From Sporopachydermia quercuum (lineage: Eukaryota > Ascomycota > Sporopachydermiomycetes > Sporopachydermiales > Sporopachydermiaceae), in NCBI GenBank assembly GCA_001599295.1, contig BCGN01000011.1, forward strand, positions 248,001 to 312,000: 64,000 nt of DNA, written 5' to 3'. Position 1 is the stretch's first letter. Each line of letters opens with the position of its first letter. Under the pieces are notes generated by a model, which ran no database searches, was not told the DNA's origin, and worked only from the letters and a program-made list of their open reading frames with translations. The position numbers were made by a program, and so were the translations under genes. This document shows, piece after piece, positions 32,768 to 45,282 of this stretch.

Positions 32768-35700
32768 AATAGAGGCGTTGTGTTTGGTAGATATTAAATA
32801 ATACGTTTATTGATCATGGAATTGAATGTATACTTTCAATAGTTCGGCTCCATAGTATTTTTCTACATATTTCAGATTTTTTATAAACAATTGTTGGTGA
32901 GTTAATAGTTAATTAAATATTCTTTCTTCTGTTTACCCTATTGTAATAGAAGTACTACATACAAGTAAAAGAAGAACCGTTACTCCCATGACANAATAGT
33001 ACCTCAACTCTCAACTCGTTTATACGTATAAATCACACTAAATCTTGCTTCAACTTGAACTTAAAAAGAAGGTTTTCTTAAAGCTTATTTTATTTTATTC
33101 GTCACTAAAGGGTCTCAGTGCCTTTCATGTTTCGTTTTATACATAACTATAATTTTGGGCCTCTTAGCAATCTTGGCATTTCCATATATCTTTGCTTAGT
33201 TTGGACCGTTGAGATTATGATGAATTTAGCAAAATTTGCGGACACCTGATATGAATATTGATAGATATACTATTCTAATCATAGAAGTGCTCGGTGTAAT
33301 GACAGGATAGGAAGAATGAAAGAGCCCCGCATTTGATGTTAGCAATCAGATTTAGAACTTTCCGGCATTCAAGTTTGAAGAGAAAAGGTAGTTCATATGT
33401 CAAGTCTGTCAGCTATTTAATGGAACTTTTTAACCTAACCATAAGATGCTGGAAAATATAGAGAACCCATTATCGGCAAAAAATTTCTCTGATCTACGGA
33501 AAAANCTGCTGTAAATAAGTTCTATCTGCGACACCTACTGGCGATACCATTANTCATCAGGTTCCTCAGCTGCAATTGCTTCCAAGTACCAAATACTTCT
33601 ACAGTAAAATCTAGAAACAAGGCAGACATGCAGCCACAGAGAATATTATATACAACGAAGCCCAATTAGTAAATACGTAAAATCGTAGAAGCATCCATGT
33701 ATTCCATATCTGTTTTTCAGTGCATGATATGATTCCTAATTCAACGATTCTCTTGGAAAAGAACTAATCAATTGAGTTTCTAGAATTCCTATCGTGCATA
33801 TCAAAGTTTGATTAATTTTTAGAGCTGGTTGATAATGCTCAGTGTAGATAGGAACAAAAATATTACAATACAATTTGACAGGTAGGAGTTCTTCCTGGTT
33901 ACACAGTGGTTAGCTGAAATCGGGCTATAGATATGTTGGTAGAACATTAATTTAGTGAGTTTTCAGTTTTTCTAGAGAAGAATGAAATGTGGCTGGTAGA
34001 ATGTGGGGATACAATACGATGAATAAGTAGTGAATGGCTGAATACTATTGGTGTCTGCAAAGAAACCTCACTCTCATTGTAAGAAGTACTAGGAGTAAGT
34101 TTTGCGAGGATAAATAACAATTTTTTGTAACATAAAACACTCTGGTTTACTTTACTCATAAACGAGTTTTATTATTATCCAATTTCAGCATTCGTTTATT
34201 TTATATCAATGTCTTTCCCATAAAATGAAAGATTCTCAATAGCATATTTCTTCAGAACAGAACTACAGTATTTACGTCATAATCACATGCTACATTTCTT
34301 ACAGAAACTATACAGTAAAACAATGACTTGTTCTAAACAGAAAATATAATAGTACTTGTTATTCAACGGTATCATTTCCTTATCACACAACTTGAATGAT
34401 TAACTGATTGAATGAATAATTTGATGCCAATTTCTCTGTACTAATAAACTTTTATCTTATGATGTATCACATGCATAACAGTACCTGAAAATAGATTATT
34501 TCAGCATTTAGCAAGATGATATCTATGGTATATAATCTTATAGTAANAGCAAAGTCGAAAGAGAAATGAAAAAGAAAAAAATATCACCTCCTACATATAG
34601 AATTCGAGCTGAGATTTCTATAAATCCACGATTAACTGTATTCAGTCTCCAGTAAACACACTAAAGGACAGCCTCCGAATTTTCATTATGCTAAATGATT
34701 ACCCTAGACCCTTAAACCCGTTATCTATACTCCGTACATCTTTTTGCTTCTCTGTTAACCAACATAAAGTTTAGGTTTACACTACCCTATGCATATTCTG
34801 ATGAAGGACAAGAAATTTCTTGATAACTTTGATAAGTTTCCTTTATCGTGTCAATCATCAACCGTTTGGACTATTCTCAGTCGATCCATAAATATTTGTG
34901 AAGTAATTTTCATTTTACATAGTGTAACCAATGATTGATAGGCTGGCTGTAAAGGGATAAGAAGAAAAGTGCGATTCTCAATAGAGTAGTAGGTTTAGGG
35001 GGTGGAAATGTTGATTTCATATAATCCAACGTTCAAGGGTCTTTTGTAGGTATTATAGTATGATGGGACAATGATACAAGAGAGCACTCAATTGACAACT
35101 AGAAAAAAAAAGAGATCATATCATACATTTATTAATATTATGTAGAAACAAGAACAAATTAAAATTGATATGTAGTTACATTTATTAGTATCTTGAAAAG
35201 CGATCGATAAAGTAGTAATATTGATTTAACCAAATTTCATTAAGGAAGGACCCTGCAATTGACCCTGAAAGAATGTTTTAGAGTGAGGCTGGAACTGTAA
35301 TTAATGGGGAGGTCAATAACAAGAAAGACCCTTTTGAAATGAATGAAGTACATCATTCGATATGAAAGAGAAGGAATAAAAGAATAACTAACCATGTATG
35401 TAGTTCAAAATATTAGATGATTAGCAGCGTGTTATTGATACCAGCAGAACAACAAGCGGTTAGCCAAACTAGAATTTATCTACTACCTATTTGCTTTTCT
35501 TCTCTTTAGCTAGTTGTCAGATCATTTTATCAGCTCATGAAAGTCAAGTGGATCATATTTTTTCATTACTCACTCCTTGGGTGAAGTGAAATGAAATCAG
35601 AACGTTATGTCATTCCAATCAATGCCTAGAAATAATTCATTGACTCTTATTATTATTAGAATTATTATTGAAATTTTTTTGTTCCGTCCTTTCATCTTTA

Positions 35701-37050
35701 TTATTTTTTTCGCTGTATTCATATCAATAATTGTTAGTCCAATCTCAAGAAACTTATCCTCGGTAAATAGAGTAGCCTGCACTACCTGTCCTTTGGTGTA
35801 TTGTTTGTCAATCAGTTCATAATTGATCCAGCGAATATTCGTTCTCGACATCCTCAACATCCTCATCATCTATAAACTTCAGAAAATCTACAACCTTTTG
35901 GGAATCTTTAAGATGATCTTCCAAGCCATCGAAGAGTAAACAATCAGTTAATTCAATACTTAATTCGTTCTATGTTCTAAACGATCGACACAGCGAACCA
36001 AACCAAACATGATTAATTTGGCTATTAGGTAAATAAGCTTTGCTAGCGAGATAGAAAGTATTCTGTACGTAAGGGAGTTTCTCATCATTATACTTTTTGT
36101 TATCTCAGATGACCTGATATGGAAATGTATTCTCGTAGTCCAGCTTGTTAGGAGAGCTTGATGATTTCAAATAGAAGGGAAGAGGTAAAACTGGGGGAAT
36201 AGTTGTAACACCAAGAAAGATTATTGTAAAGATATGAATTTTCCAAATTCATACCTTCAACTATTTTGATTGACAGCTTGTTGTTGTAATGCTGATGGAT
36301 CGTTAAACTTCATTTTACCCCGAAGATACAAAGTAAGACTAGTCATAAAACAAACTTCTAAAAGGGTCGCTCAGGGTCTGAAATGAAACCCTGCATACAT
36401 GGAACGTTCAACAGAAACATTACGTTATCTTTCAAGATCAGCATTCTACAAATAATTCCATCGAAATTTCAATGAGAATCAAAATAGACATTTAAACTTC
36501 TTCAATTGATTGTAGTATTCTAACTCAAATTCATTCTACATTGTACTTCATTTTGTTCCCAGAGGACGAACAAATATACCTGCTTGTCCCAAATATACCC
36601 GTTTTTCTATTAGCTATTCACTTTTTACTTTCCCAAAATATCTATCAGTACAACTATAATTTATCCAAAAGCAATATTCTTTCTCATTATTAAGGTTAAA
36701 GTTGTCGATAAAGCTGTACTTAATTAAACATCTTAAACTCTATTTTGTAATCTATCTGCTATGGTTTCCGTTCATCTACCAAATTCGCTGTATTTCCACC
36801 GTCCTTTCCTACGAATTATCTATTTTTTCCATTGGTTATCATATCATATATATATAGAACACAAGGTACCTTCTTCTCTTTTTGTTTACTCAATCTTCAA
36901 ACTTCCGTTGATCATTTCTAGTTCATAAAACCTTTCTCTTTCTCTTTCCATCTCTTGTATATTATCACTGACTCGAGTTTTATCCAATTATCAACAACTA
37001 ATCAACTAGTTGGTGGTATTCAAATTTGAGTAATTAATCCTACATCAAAA
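32768..37050. other. 4.3 kb gene-poor region upstream of the ammonium permease
   Basis: No intact gene is supported. A 70-codon minus-strand frame (33947-34159) is Ser/Thr-rich and not recognised. A minus-strand stretch at 35817-36240 looks coding-like but carries in-frame stops (see findings). The last 400 bp are the permease promoter. Confidence 0.45.
36661..36992 (+). promoter_or_regulatory. GATAA-motif cluster and TATA box upstream of MEP gene
   Basis: GATAA or its complement TTATC occurs seven times in 332 bp: 36661, 36707, 36816, 36836, 36962, 36980 and 36988. About one or two are expected at this base composition. A TATATATATA-like tract lies at about 36845-36857. GATA factors (Gln3/Gat1) activate yeast ammonium permease genes under nitrogen limitation, so nitrogen control is a reasonable inference. 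The last three sites lie within 90 bp of the ATG and may be in the 5' UTR. Confidence 0.55.
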
Positions 37051-38469
37051 ATGGGTGTCAATATGATTGCAGTTCTCCGCAAGAGAGAAGATGTCTATGA
37101 AGAGCAACCTTATGATAGTGGTACTACAGCTTACATTTTACTATGTACTTGTTTAGTATTGTGTATGATTCCTGGACTGGGGTTCTTATACTCTGGTCTA
37201 GCTAGAAGAAAGTCAGCCCTTTCAATGATTTGGGCTTGTATAATGGGTGCCATTGTTTCAATTTTCCAATGGTATTTCTGGGGTTTTTCCTTAGCTTTCT
37301 CAGAAACGGCTACTAATGGATTTATTGGTAACTTAGATTCATTTGGTTTGAAAGATTTAGGCAGGGATGAGGAAGGCACTGAAATACCTACTTTATTATT
37401 TGCTGCTTTCCAAGGAATGTTTTTATGCGTAACTATTGCCATTATTATGGGTGCTGTTGCTGAAAGAGGTAGATTATTCCCAGCAATGATTTTCTGCTTC
37501 ATTTGGGGTACCATTGTTTATTGCCCATTAGCTTGCTGGGTCTGGAATTCCAATGGCTGGGCCTTCAAGTGGGATGTGTTAGATTATGCTGGAGGTGGAC
37601 CAGTTGAAATTGGTTCTGGTTTTGGTGCTTTAGCTTATTCATTCGTTTTAGGTAGAAGAAAGGAACAATACTTATTGAACTTCAGACCTCATAACGTTTC
37701 AATGGTTACGTTAGGTACTGCTTTACTATGGTTTGGATGGTTAGGATTCAATGGTGGTACTGGATTGGCCCCAAATTTAAAGGCTGTTTATGCAGTCTGG
37801 AACTCAAATTTAACAGCTGTTTTTGGTGCCATGACTTGGTGTTTACTTGATTACAGATTAGAAAGAAAATGGTCAACTGTTGCTGTTTGTTCTGGTATTA
37901 TTTCTGGTTTGGTTGCTGCTACCCCTGCTTCAGGATGCATTCCTTTATGGGCTTCCATTGTTCTCGGTATTGTTGCTTCAGTAGTATGTAATTTTTCCAC
38001 CAAGATTAAGTATTTGATCAAAATTGATGACTCTATGGATATCTTAGCCGAGCACGGTATCGCAGGTATTGTTGGTTTGCTATTTAATGCTATCTTCGGT
38101 GCAGATTATATTATTGGTTCCGATGGCGCATCTGCCCACGAGGGTGGCTGGATCAATCACAACTGGAAACAATTATATAAGCAAATTGCTTTCATTGCAG
38201 CTGGTGTTGCATATACATTTGTTGTATCTGTCATTATTTGTTATGCTATTGATAGAATCCCTGGATGTAAATTAAGGGCAAGTGAAGAGGCTGAAATTAG
38301 AGGAATGGACGAAGATCAAATTGGTGAATTTGCATATGATTACGTTGAGGTCAGAAGGGATTTTTTCTCTGATATGTCTGGCCTTAGTGCAGCAGCAGCA
38401 ACTACTGCACCATCAACTAATTCTGGTGATGCTGCTCCTGATAGCAACTCAACTGAAAAAGAGTCATAA
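37051..38469 (+). CDS. MEP/AMT-family ammonium permease
   Basis: Plasma-membrane ammonium transporter, 472 aa, with 11 predicted helices. The family signature in the first helix is MIPGLGFLYSGLARRKSAL. YCPLACWVWNSNGW and DYAGGGPVEIGSG (signature 2 region) follow. Pore His positions are expected in the ALAYSF segment (His replaced, as in Mep1/Mep3-type proteins, which have Glu or other residues) and in HGIAGIVG, where a His is present. The cytosolic tail is short (about 65 aa), with EEAEIRGMDEDQIGEFAYDY matching the conserved Mep tail, then a Ser/Thr/Ala-rich end. The CTG codon at 37177 encodes the conserved Leu43 of PGLG. The upstream GATAA cluster suggests nitrogen regulation. Which of Mep1, Mep2 or Mep3 it corresponds to is not settled. 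Confidence 0.96.
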   Translation: MGVNMIAVLRKREDVYEEQPYDSGTTAYILLCTCLVLCMIPGLGFLYSGLARRKSALSMIWACIMGAIVSIFQWYFWGFSLAFSETATNGFIGNLDSFGLKDLGRDEEGTEIPTLLFAAFQGMFLCVTIAIIMGAVAERGRLFPAMIFCFIWGTIVYCPLACWVWNSNGWAFKWDVLDYAGGGPVEIGSGFGALAYSFVLGRRKEQYLLNFRPHNVSMVTLGTALLWFGWLGFNGGTGLAPNLKAVYAVWNSNLTAVFGAMTWCLLDYRLERKWSTVAVCSGIISGLVAATPASGCIPLWASIVLGIVASVVCNFSTKIKYLIKIDDSMDILAEHGIAGIVGLLFNAIFGADYIIGSDGASAHEGGWINHNWKQLYKQIAFIAAGVAYTFVVSVIICYAIDRIPGCKLRASEEAEIRGMDEDQIGEFAYDYVEVRRDFFSDMSGLSAAAATTAPSTNSGDAAPDSNSTEKES

Positions 38470-39210
38470 TTTAATTTAAGTACAGGAGTAATGGTATGAA
38501 GTTTTGTTTATTTGTTTAATTTAATATCTGTTTTTCTAATTATTTGTTTATATGTTAAATATCAATTATCGTAGGAATAAATGTAAGATTGATAAGAGTG
38601 TTGCATTGTTTTCATTATAACTTCCGTAGGTAGGAATAGAATTTATGCAGAGATGAGATGAATTAATGTAAGTGAGATTTTTTCTTGTTGGTAATTTTTA
38701 GGTGGAAATGCCCGCAGAAGTTATTGCAATAATGAAACAGATGCATATGGCGAGAAAGAGAGATGAAATATAACATACATTATCACGAATCTATTATTAT
38801 ATTATTATATCACTAAAATTATTCATTAATATTATTCTTATTGTCATCAGACATAACTATACAATAGAATAATCTGAAAATATCAATGCAGCTATAAAAC
38901 AATCACTAGTATATTAGAAACTCCGTATTATTGCATGGTACAATATTGCAAACGTTCTACCAACAAAATATTCCAGTAATAATTTCATACACTTCACTCA
39001 AAACTCAACCTTTCATTAAATTCTCAGTCGATTCTTTCACGNTTAAGCGTTTATACGTCCACTTTGAATCAATTGCTACAAGGTCATCTTATTTCATTGA
39101 ACAGTTGAAAATCATCAGCATAGTTTATTATTATATATACTTATCTATATTGTGCTCCGTAGTATTGCCAATTCAATACAATTTAATCCCAACAAACTCC
39201 AAACCACTTC
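38470..39210. other. convergent intergenic region (MEP / CSN2)
   Basis: 3' flanks of two converging genes. AT-rich, one N, no gene seen. Confidence 0.5.
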
Positions 39211-42160
39211 TTATCTGTCACTAGCCATCATCCATTCTTTCCTATTACTTCTCCATTTATTCATTATAGCCTCCAATTGATTAGTTGCATCGCGACTTGA
39301 TTCAATACCCAAAAACCCCCATACTTTGTCAACTAATGACTTCAGGCCCGAATTCCAATGATACAACATATCACTCTTACTATTCCATATTCTATTATTA
39401 ACGTAGTCAGTTAATGATAAACATTGCATACTGATTATATGTCCATTATCTTTATCCGCAATAGTCATAGGGGAATCAATAGGATTACTAATAACAGTAT
39501 TATTGATACTAGTATTACTATAATGATTATCGCTTGACTCTCTTTGTTCTTGTTCAACTCTTTCTTTTTGACTTAACTTGTTATTATTCTTCAGCGGTTC
39601 AGCGAATATCATAGCAAAGAACCATTCAATTAATTGCTGTTTCTGCCTCAGGTTTGATGGAATAGAAGCTGATGCGCTAATAGAATGATTTTGATTTGAG
39701 CCTGGAATTGAGCTTGTATTTGAAGAAGAATTTGAAGCTGAGCTATTTTTGGTGTTGAGAGTACTTGTTGATGAAGAAATAGAATCAATAATGTCCGATC
39801 GTCTGAACTCTTCCGTTTGATGGTTATTATAATCTTCTGGTCTTCCTAGAGGTTGGAAAAGTTCACCAGGAGAGACCAACACCTGAGAAGACTGTGAATT
39901 GGTATCAGACATAGCACTATTAGTGTTACTGGTATTGGCGGTATCACCACTAACAGTGCCACTTTTGCTATTAGTATTACTATTAGCAGAAGAAACAATC
40001 TTCATGTCCCAGTAGTTATTCATAACATATTTACACAAGGGTGATTTTGAGAACTTATTCAATCGTGCAGTATCCAAGTAATTGGTGCTTAGCGTTGGGA
40101 AAATTGACTTCGCTGGTGCAATCTGGAATATTGAATGTTCGTTAATACCTCCAGAATTCACTCTATTCGAAAAAGATCCTTCACCGTGTCCTGTTGTAGA
40201 CCCTACATTAGAATTATTAGCTCCTGCCGTAGGATTTCGATTACCACCAGCTAAATTGCCTCCGGGCGTTGCAATACGAGCACTATTACCTGAACTCATT
40301 CCTATTATTGAACCAGTCGTTGATGGATAATCTGACAATCCAATACTTCGTTTGACATTCATGCTAACGTTATTATTAGTACCAGTACCAGCACTGTTAC
40401 TATTACCACTATTACTCACCAATCTCTGCTTCACAAAACTGTTAATCACTTCTTGATCTCTTTGTCGTTTACTGTCAATAATCACATCATCAATAATAAC
40501 TAATCTATCAACAAAATCAATTTTTGCATTAAATATTTTCCCCGACGTCAGAACATTAATCAACAATAATTCGAACTCTTTCTTTTCTTCTTCCATTCCA
40601 AGGCTTTCACATAAATATTGTAACGATGCCCGTTTATATGGCTTCACTATATTCATTAGTGCTTTTGTTCTTATTATGTTACTGAGATCATTGATAAACT
40701 GCTTAATAAATAGATCATCTTCAATTTCTTCTTTGTATTTGGATAACAATTCGTTGTATCCTAATACATCTGAATCTTGAAACACTTGAACCAATTGGAT
40801 AAAGAATATCAATTGTTCATTTGTTTTATAGTAACGAGTTTCCTGTGATTCAAATGGACCAATTTCTGATTCTGCTAGTAAAGATGCCAAAATCAAATAT
40901 TTAATTAGATTGATTCTTTTGATTGAACCTGCTTCATCGTAATTTCTGAAGCTTTCGAAGAAATCTTGTCTTGCTTTTTCCCATTTTCTTTCTCTCATAT
41001 TCATTTTGCCTGAACATTCTTTCAACGATCCGATGATTTTTGGGTGAAGAATTGCAGTATTGATTTTCAGTGTTTTATTGCACAATTTTTTCAAATGTTG
41101 ATAATTTTTAGTTTCCGTATATAATTGGATTTGATTTGCATAAACCTCCATTAGAATACTACCAATATTGTCGCCTGGTGCTAAACTGATTCTTGATAAT
41201 GATGATGTAGGATTTGCAGTGCTAGCAATAGTTGTCGTATTAGTAGAATTGTTGTTATTACTAGTAGAGTATTCACAACAAATTGATTCCAAATCATTCA
41301 ATAAAGCTTCAGCTTGACTATAAGCTCCAGTCTGAATTAAAAGATTTGCTTTCTTTAAGTAAATTTTCAGTAATAAACGATCACGTTTATTATCAGAAGA
41401 CTGGGATAATTTTGATATGAATAAATCACACAGCAAGCTCAAGTATAAAGAATCATCAGTTTTGGTTATCGAATCAAAAAGTTTAGACAGAGAAGAATCA
41501 AAGTAATTTTTGTTTATATTTTGTTGATAAGTGAATAATTGATGTAGATACTTGATGACATCTTCAGTATTATTTGTTGTGAACGAGACTTTGATGGCTT
41601 GCTTCAATGCTTTGAAACCCCTAAAACAGTTTACGTTAATTTACGCAATTAATAGAAGTATTGACGGCTGTTGCCAAACATAGAGGACATTTTCCTGACA
41701 CTTACCATTCCCCTTTATCTTTCTCTGAATTGATAACTAAAAGATATTGCTGTAAAGCAGCTGATGGGTCGTCCTCTTTTAATGCTGAATATATGTTAGT
41801 TCTCATATTTCCAACATGTCATGTGGATTGCGCCTATCAACAAAATTGTACTATCAATTAACAGGTAATAGAATTTGATATACAATATCATAAAATAACA
41901 TACATTTTCCATTGTAATACTTATTCTCTAGATCAACTTCACTTCCTTCTTCAAATTCTTTACTATTAGGATTCTCTTCGTTCATATCAGCATCATCGAT
42001 CTCATCGCCATCTTCCTCATCATAGTCGAAGTCATACTAGAGGGATTACATATTAGTATCAGTATCAGATAGATTAAACAGCTGTATTCCTAAATGAACC
42101 GCAAAACAAACATACAGTTTCATCATCATCGGAGATGAAGAAATCATCATCATCAGACAT
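39211..42160 (-). CDS. CSN2: COP9 signalosome subunit 2 (CSN2), four exons
   Basis: PCI-domain scaffold subunit of the cullin deneddylase. Exons: 42160-42116, 42036-41904, 41784-41706, 41620-39211. Introns of 79, 119 and 85 nt start GTATGT, GTATGT and GTAAGT. Spliced length is 888 aa. The start MSDDDDFFISDDDE and acidic EEDGDEIDDADMNEENP are the typical CSN2 N-terminus. LENKYYNGK, KEDDPSAALQQY and KGEWGFKALKQAIK then span the exon joins exactly as in CSN2. TPR-like helices follow, with the PCI core at about 385-470 (RASLQYLCESLGM, GKIFNAKIDFVDRLV). Usual length is 440-500 aa. Here Asn/Ser/Gly-rich inserts and a long tail nearly double it, though WFFAMIFAEP and the last 90 residues look structured. 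One insert (STSNNNNSTN) interrupts the TPR part. Confidence 0.93.
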
Positions 42161-43280
42161 TCTTATCACCTAGTTTAATCGAATAAATCGTTTGATGTTC
42201 TATACTTGATTGATCAATTGATTATTGAAAAAGGGTAGTGAGTAGAAAGTCAGAAACCAAATACTAAGTTTTTAAGCATAAGCTAATTATAGAACTCAAT
42301 ACTAATATTGTTATTTATCTAAAACTCTTTGCTCTTTTCAAACACTGTTTTATGTTAATGCAATAAAATGAGCGTTCAGCCTCTTTATTAATTCTCTCCA
42401 TTCATTCATTGTGCACTAATGAAACGAAGAAGCACGAAAACTTGAAGGGTCGAAAGAAAGTTCACTTATCATGCAGAGTTCATGCAAGTAAAGAAAGTTT
42501 AGCTAATCTTGATTTCTTGTTTATGTTACTTGTGTTGTGTGAGATAGCAATCTTCTAACGGTTTACTAATTGACAGATGAATAACGAATGAGTAATGAAG
42601 GGTTACTCGATTATGTCAGAGTGTGTTTATATAAGGACGGGGTATGACGCGGGATATGGTTCAGTGATAGATAAAAACCCAATAAAAGACTTGAGATGTA
42701 AAATTGATAATAATGATGAATTCTGGTTTATCGATGTAGTTGACAACTACGATTGGTTCTATGATTTCTTTCTTCCTTTGATTCTATTCAATTCATAGAC
42801 TTTTTTTTGAACCTCTATCCCTCTAAAGAGTTTCCAGTTTTGACGACTAATTGTACTTAATATTACTTTAGTATTTCCTACAAAATTGAACCATCAAGTT
42901 CTCTGAACCAGCACAAACTGGCCATCAGAGACATTAAAGCGGGATAAAAGGAATATAATGTTGACAACCAATGGCCTGGAGGGAGCAACAAAGAAGCCAA
43001 AGGAATCAAAAAACTGACGGAGGAATATATACCTCGAATATGTCGATTGAATGGAACATACAATGCAGTCCCAGCCGAATGTATGGAGTAGCTGCTGCTG
43101 AGTACATCAAAACTAACATATTGCCAGTATGGATTATCATCAATGAGTTGAGCAAATATCAAAATATCCTTGAATACAGTATAATAGACCCGTTCGATAA
43201 GTACGTAGATAGAAAAGAAAGGAATGAAAGCGAATTCCTTGTATTTTCTTTTTTATTATTGCTATAATATCATAAATCAT
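42161..43280. other. upstream region of CSN2, with coding-like plus-strand segments
   Basis: 1.1 kb between CSN2 and the next minus-strand gene. Plus-strand stretches at 42595-42641 and 42872-43267 have coding-like composition and splice-like signals but no recognisable product; they are discussed under findings and not called as a gene. Confidence 0.35.
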
Positions 43281-44117
43281 TCAACCCGACAGATCAATAC
43301 TTTCTAATAACTCATCTAATTCATCCATATTATACTCATCATCATCATCATCATCATTATCAACAATGCGATCATAATTATTTTCACCATTATTCTCATT
43401 TTCATCAAATTGTTTCATCAAATATTCCAATTCTTCTTGCTCTTGTAGAATTAACTGATCCAGCAGTTTTGCTTCTTCAAGCGTTCGCCAATAATTATCC
43501 TCATCATCATCATCATTCAACAAATCTTCAATATTGATTCGATGCAATTCAGCTTGTCTATTCAACTCTTTTATTTCATTCTGCCAATTCATTTTCANCA
43601 AATCATCAACCATTTTATCAAAACCTCCACGATGCCGCAAGGCTGCTTCTTGTCTTTTTAGTTTTAGATCAGCAACAAATCTTCTAGTTGTTCGATTTCT
43701 TGCTTTAGTTAAGCTTATTGGTGATGAACTAATAGAAAAATTGCTATCCTTGATATCATTGATATTGCTATTACTGTCTACACAGCAGCCAGTATTACCA
43801 CTACCAGCACGATTAATATTTATTTCGTCAGAATAATCACGACAATGATTATTAAAGATGATATTATTACTACTGCGCACTGGTGAACTGGTTATCATCC
43901 CTTTTTTGGTATGTCTAGGTAGACTATGAACTGATGGGGTTGAATCAGTGAACCTTCTTGGTCTTCTTGATAGCTCATTTCTTGATTTTATTCTCTTTGA
44001 TGCACTATCGAGAATTGAATTCGATGTGTCATTATTTATATTGACATCTTCATTTTCGCTAGGTGAACTTGATATGGAGAAAGGATTCATTCTGTCTTCC
44101 ATTAATTGGCAATCCAT
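43281..44117 (-). CDS. hypothetical acidic coiled-coil protein
   Basis: 278 aa from the first ATG (44117); the frame extends 14 codons farther only to a TTG. Not recognised. The N-terminal half is Ser/Asn-rich and disordered, with possible Ser-Pro phosphosites (ISSSPSENED, ITSSPVRSS, ISSSPISL). The conserved-looking part starts at about 155: RRFVADLKLKRQEAALRHRG, then amphipathic helices (EIKELNRQAELHRINIEDLL, LEEAKLLDQLILQEQEELEY). It ends in an Asp run and MDELDELLESIDLSG. No signal peptide or membrane segment. The layout (disordered basic N-terminus, coiled coil, acidic tail) suits a nuclear protein, but that is a guess. One N lies in the helical part. Confidence 0.75.
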   Translation of the reverse strand: MDCQLMEDRMNPFSISSSPSENEDVNINNDTSNSILDSASKRIKSRNELSRRPRRFTDSTPSVHSLPRHTKKGMITSSPVRSSNNIIFNNHCRDYSDEININRAGSGNTGCCVDSNSNINDIKDSNFSISSSPISLTKARNRTTRRFVADLKLKRQEAALRHRGGFDKMVDDLXKMNWQNEIKELNRQAELHRINIEDLLNDDDDEDNYWRTLEEAKLLDQLILQEQEELEYLMKQFDENENNGENNYDRIVDNDDDDDDEYNMDELDELLESIDLSG

Positions 44118-45282
44118 CCGAGTTATATCATAATGTGTACAAGTAAGCAGATGGATCAATCATCAGATTGAAAATGATTGGTATGGTTTGGTATAGTTTG
44201 GTATAGTTTGACGGTATGCAATTAGCATGTATGATTTGATCTTTATGTGGTCTTGCTAGTCTTCTTCACAATCGCAACTTTGTTCCTTTCCGTCAATTTA
44301 TTATGAGTTATTTGTTTCTTCCGATTAAACAATAACCTACAAACACACGAAGTGTTTGTTTGATGCTTGAATGAAAGCCATTGAGCGTTTCCATATGTTT
44401 TCCGTAATTGGGAGAAAAATAAAAATTCATGTAAGAAGGAAATAGTGAACATTTCCTGAATTACAGTAATCACGGAAATGATGAGGAAGATTGAATGACA
44501 GTGAAGATGAGGAGCAAATATTGATAAAAGTAGAGAAGCTAGAAAAATCCAGAAAAGTAAACAATGGAGCTTTAGAAGCCATTAAGAATATCAATTTCTA
44601 ATAACATGATATGCAAGATCTATTATATATATAAGTCATTCGCGCATATTCTATACTGTACAATCATCATAGTTTTGTTCATAATACGATTATGACATTT
44701 TGTTTTCGGATACTTAACTTTTATCGGACAAACTCTATCTTGTAAATTCTAGTATCGGCATAATCTCCTTAAGCTATATACTTCCGCTATATAACTGTAA
44801 GTAATATGAATAAAGATAAAGATAAAATGATTGTCTGACCCTATATTTAAATTGTTGATTATATTCTTTACGGATTGTTAATGAGGGTTTCGGAGCTTTC
44901 TTCTAGTAAAACAATTCTCCTGGCTTTGTTAGGTGATGTCAGGTTTTATACCGGAACAGTCTTGCATGTCCGACAAGTCTGTCAAATAATTTAGCTGTTA
45001 TATTTTCCGATATATAAATTGACATAAATCTCATAGTTTCCGAATTGTTCTTCTCAGTAAAGGTTTTTTTTTCGTAACATTTTATTTCTATGTGTTCCTT
45101 ATACTTATAAACAACTGCTTCCTCCTAATAGAATCATAAGATCATAAGATTTAGCCGTTAAACAATTGCAACCATTACAAGGATACCCACTACAAGCTCA
45201 TTTATTGCATACTGAAACAGTTTTCACCAGAAGCACTTAACCTGGTCACATTCTATACCATTCACGTATTCACCTACCCATC
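44118..45282. promoter_or_regulatory. divergent intergenic region upstream of RRP40
   Basis: 1.2 kb between a minus-strand gene and RRP40. No gene, tRNA or clear motif was found. Confidence 0.45.

Noticed and set aside
35597-35869. 90-codon minus-strand open frame and an overlapping plus-strand frame
   Set aside because: Lys/Ile-rich AT-driven frame. The more coding-like signal in the same area is in another frame and is reported as a possible relic.
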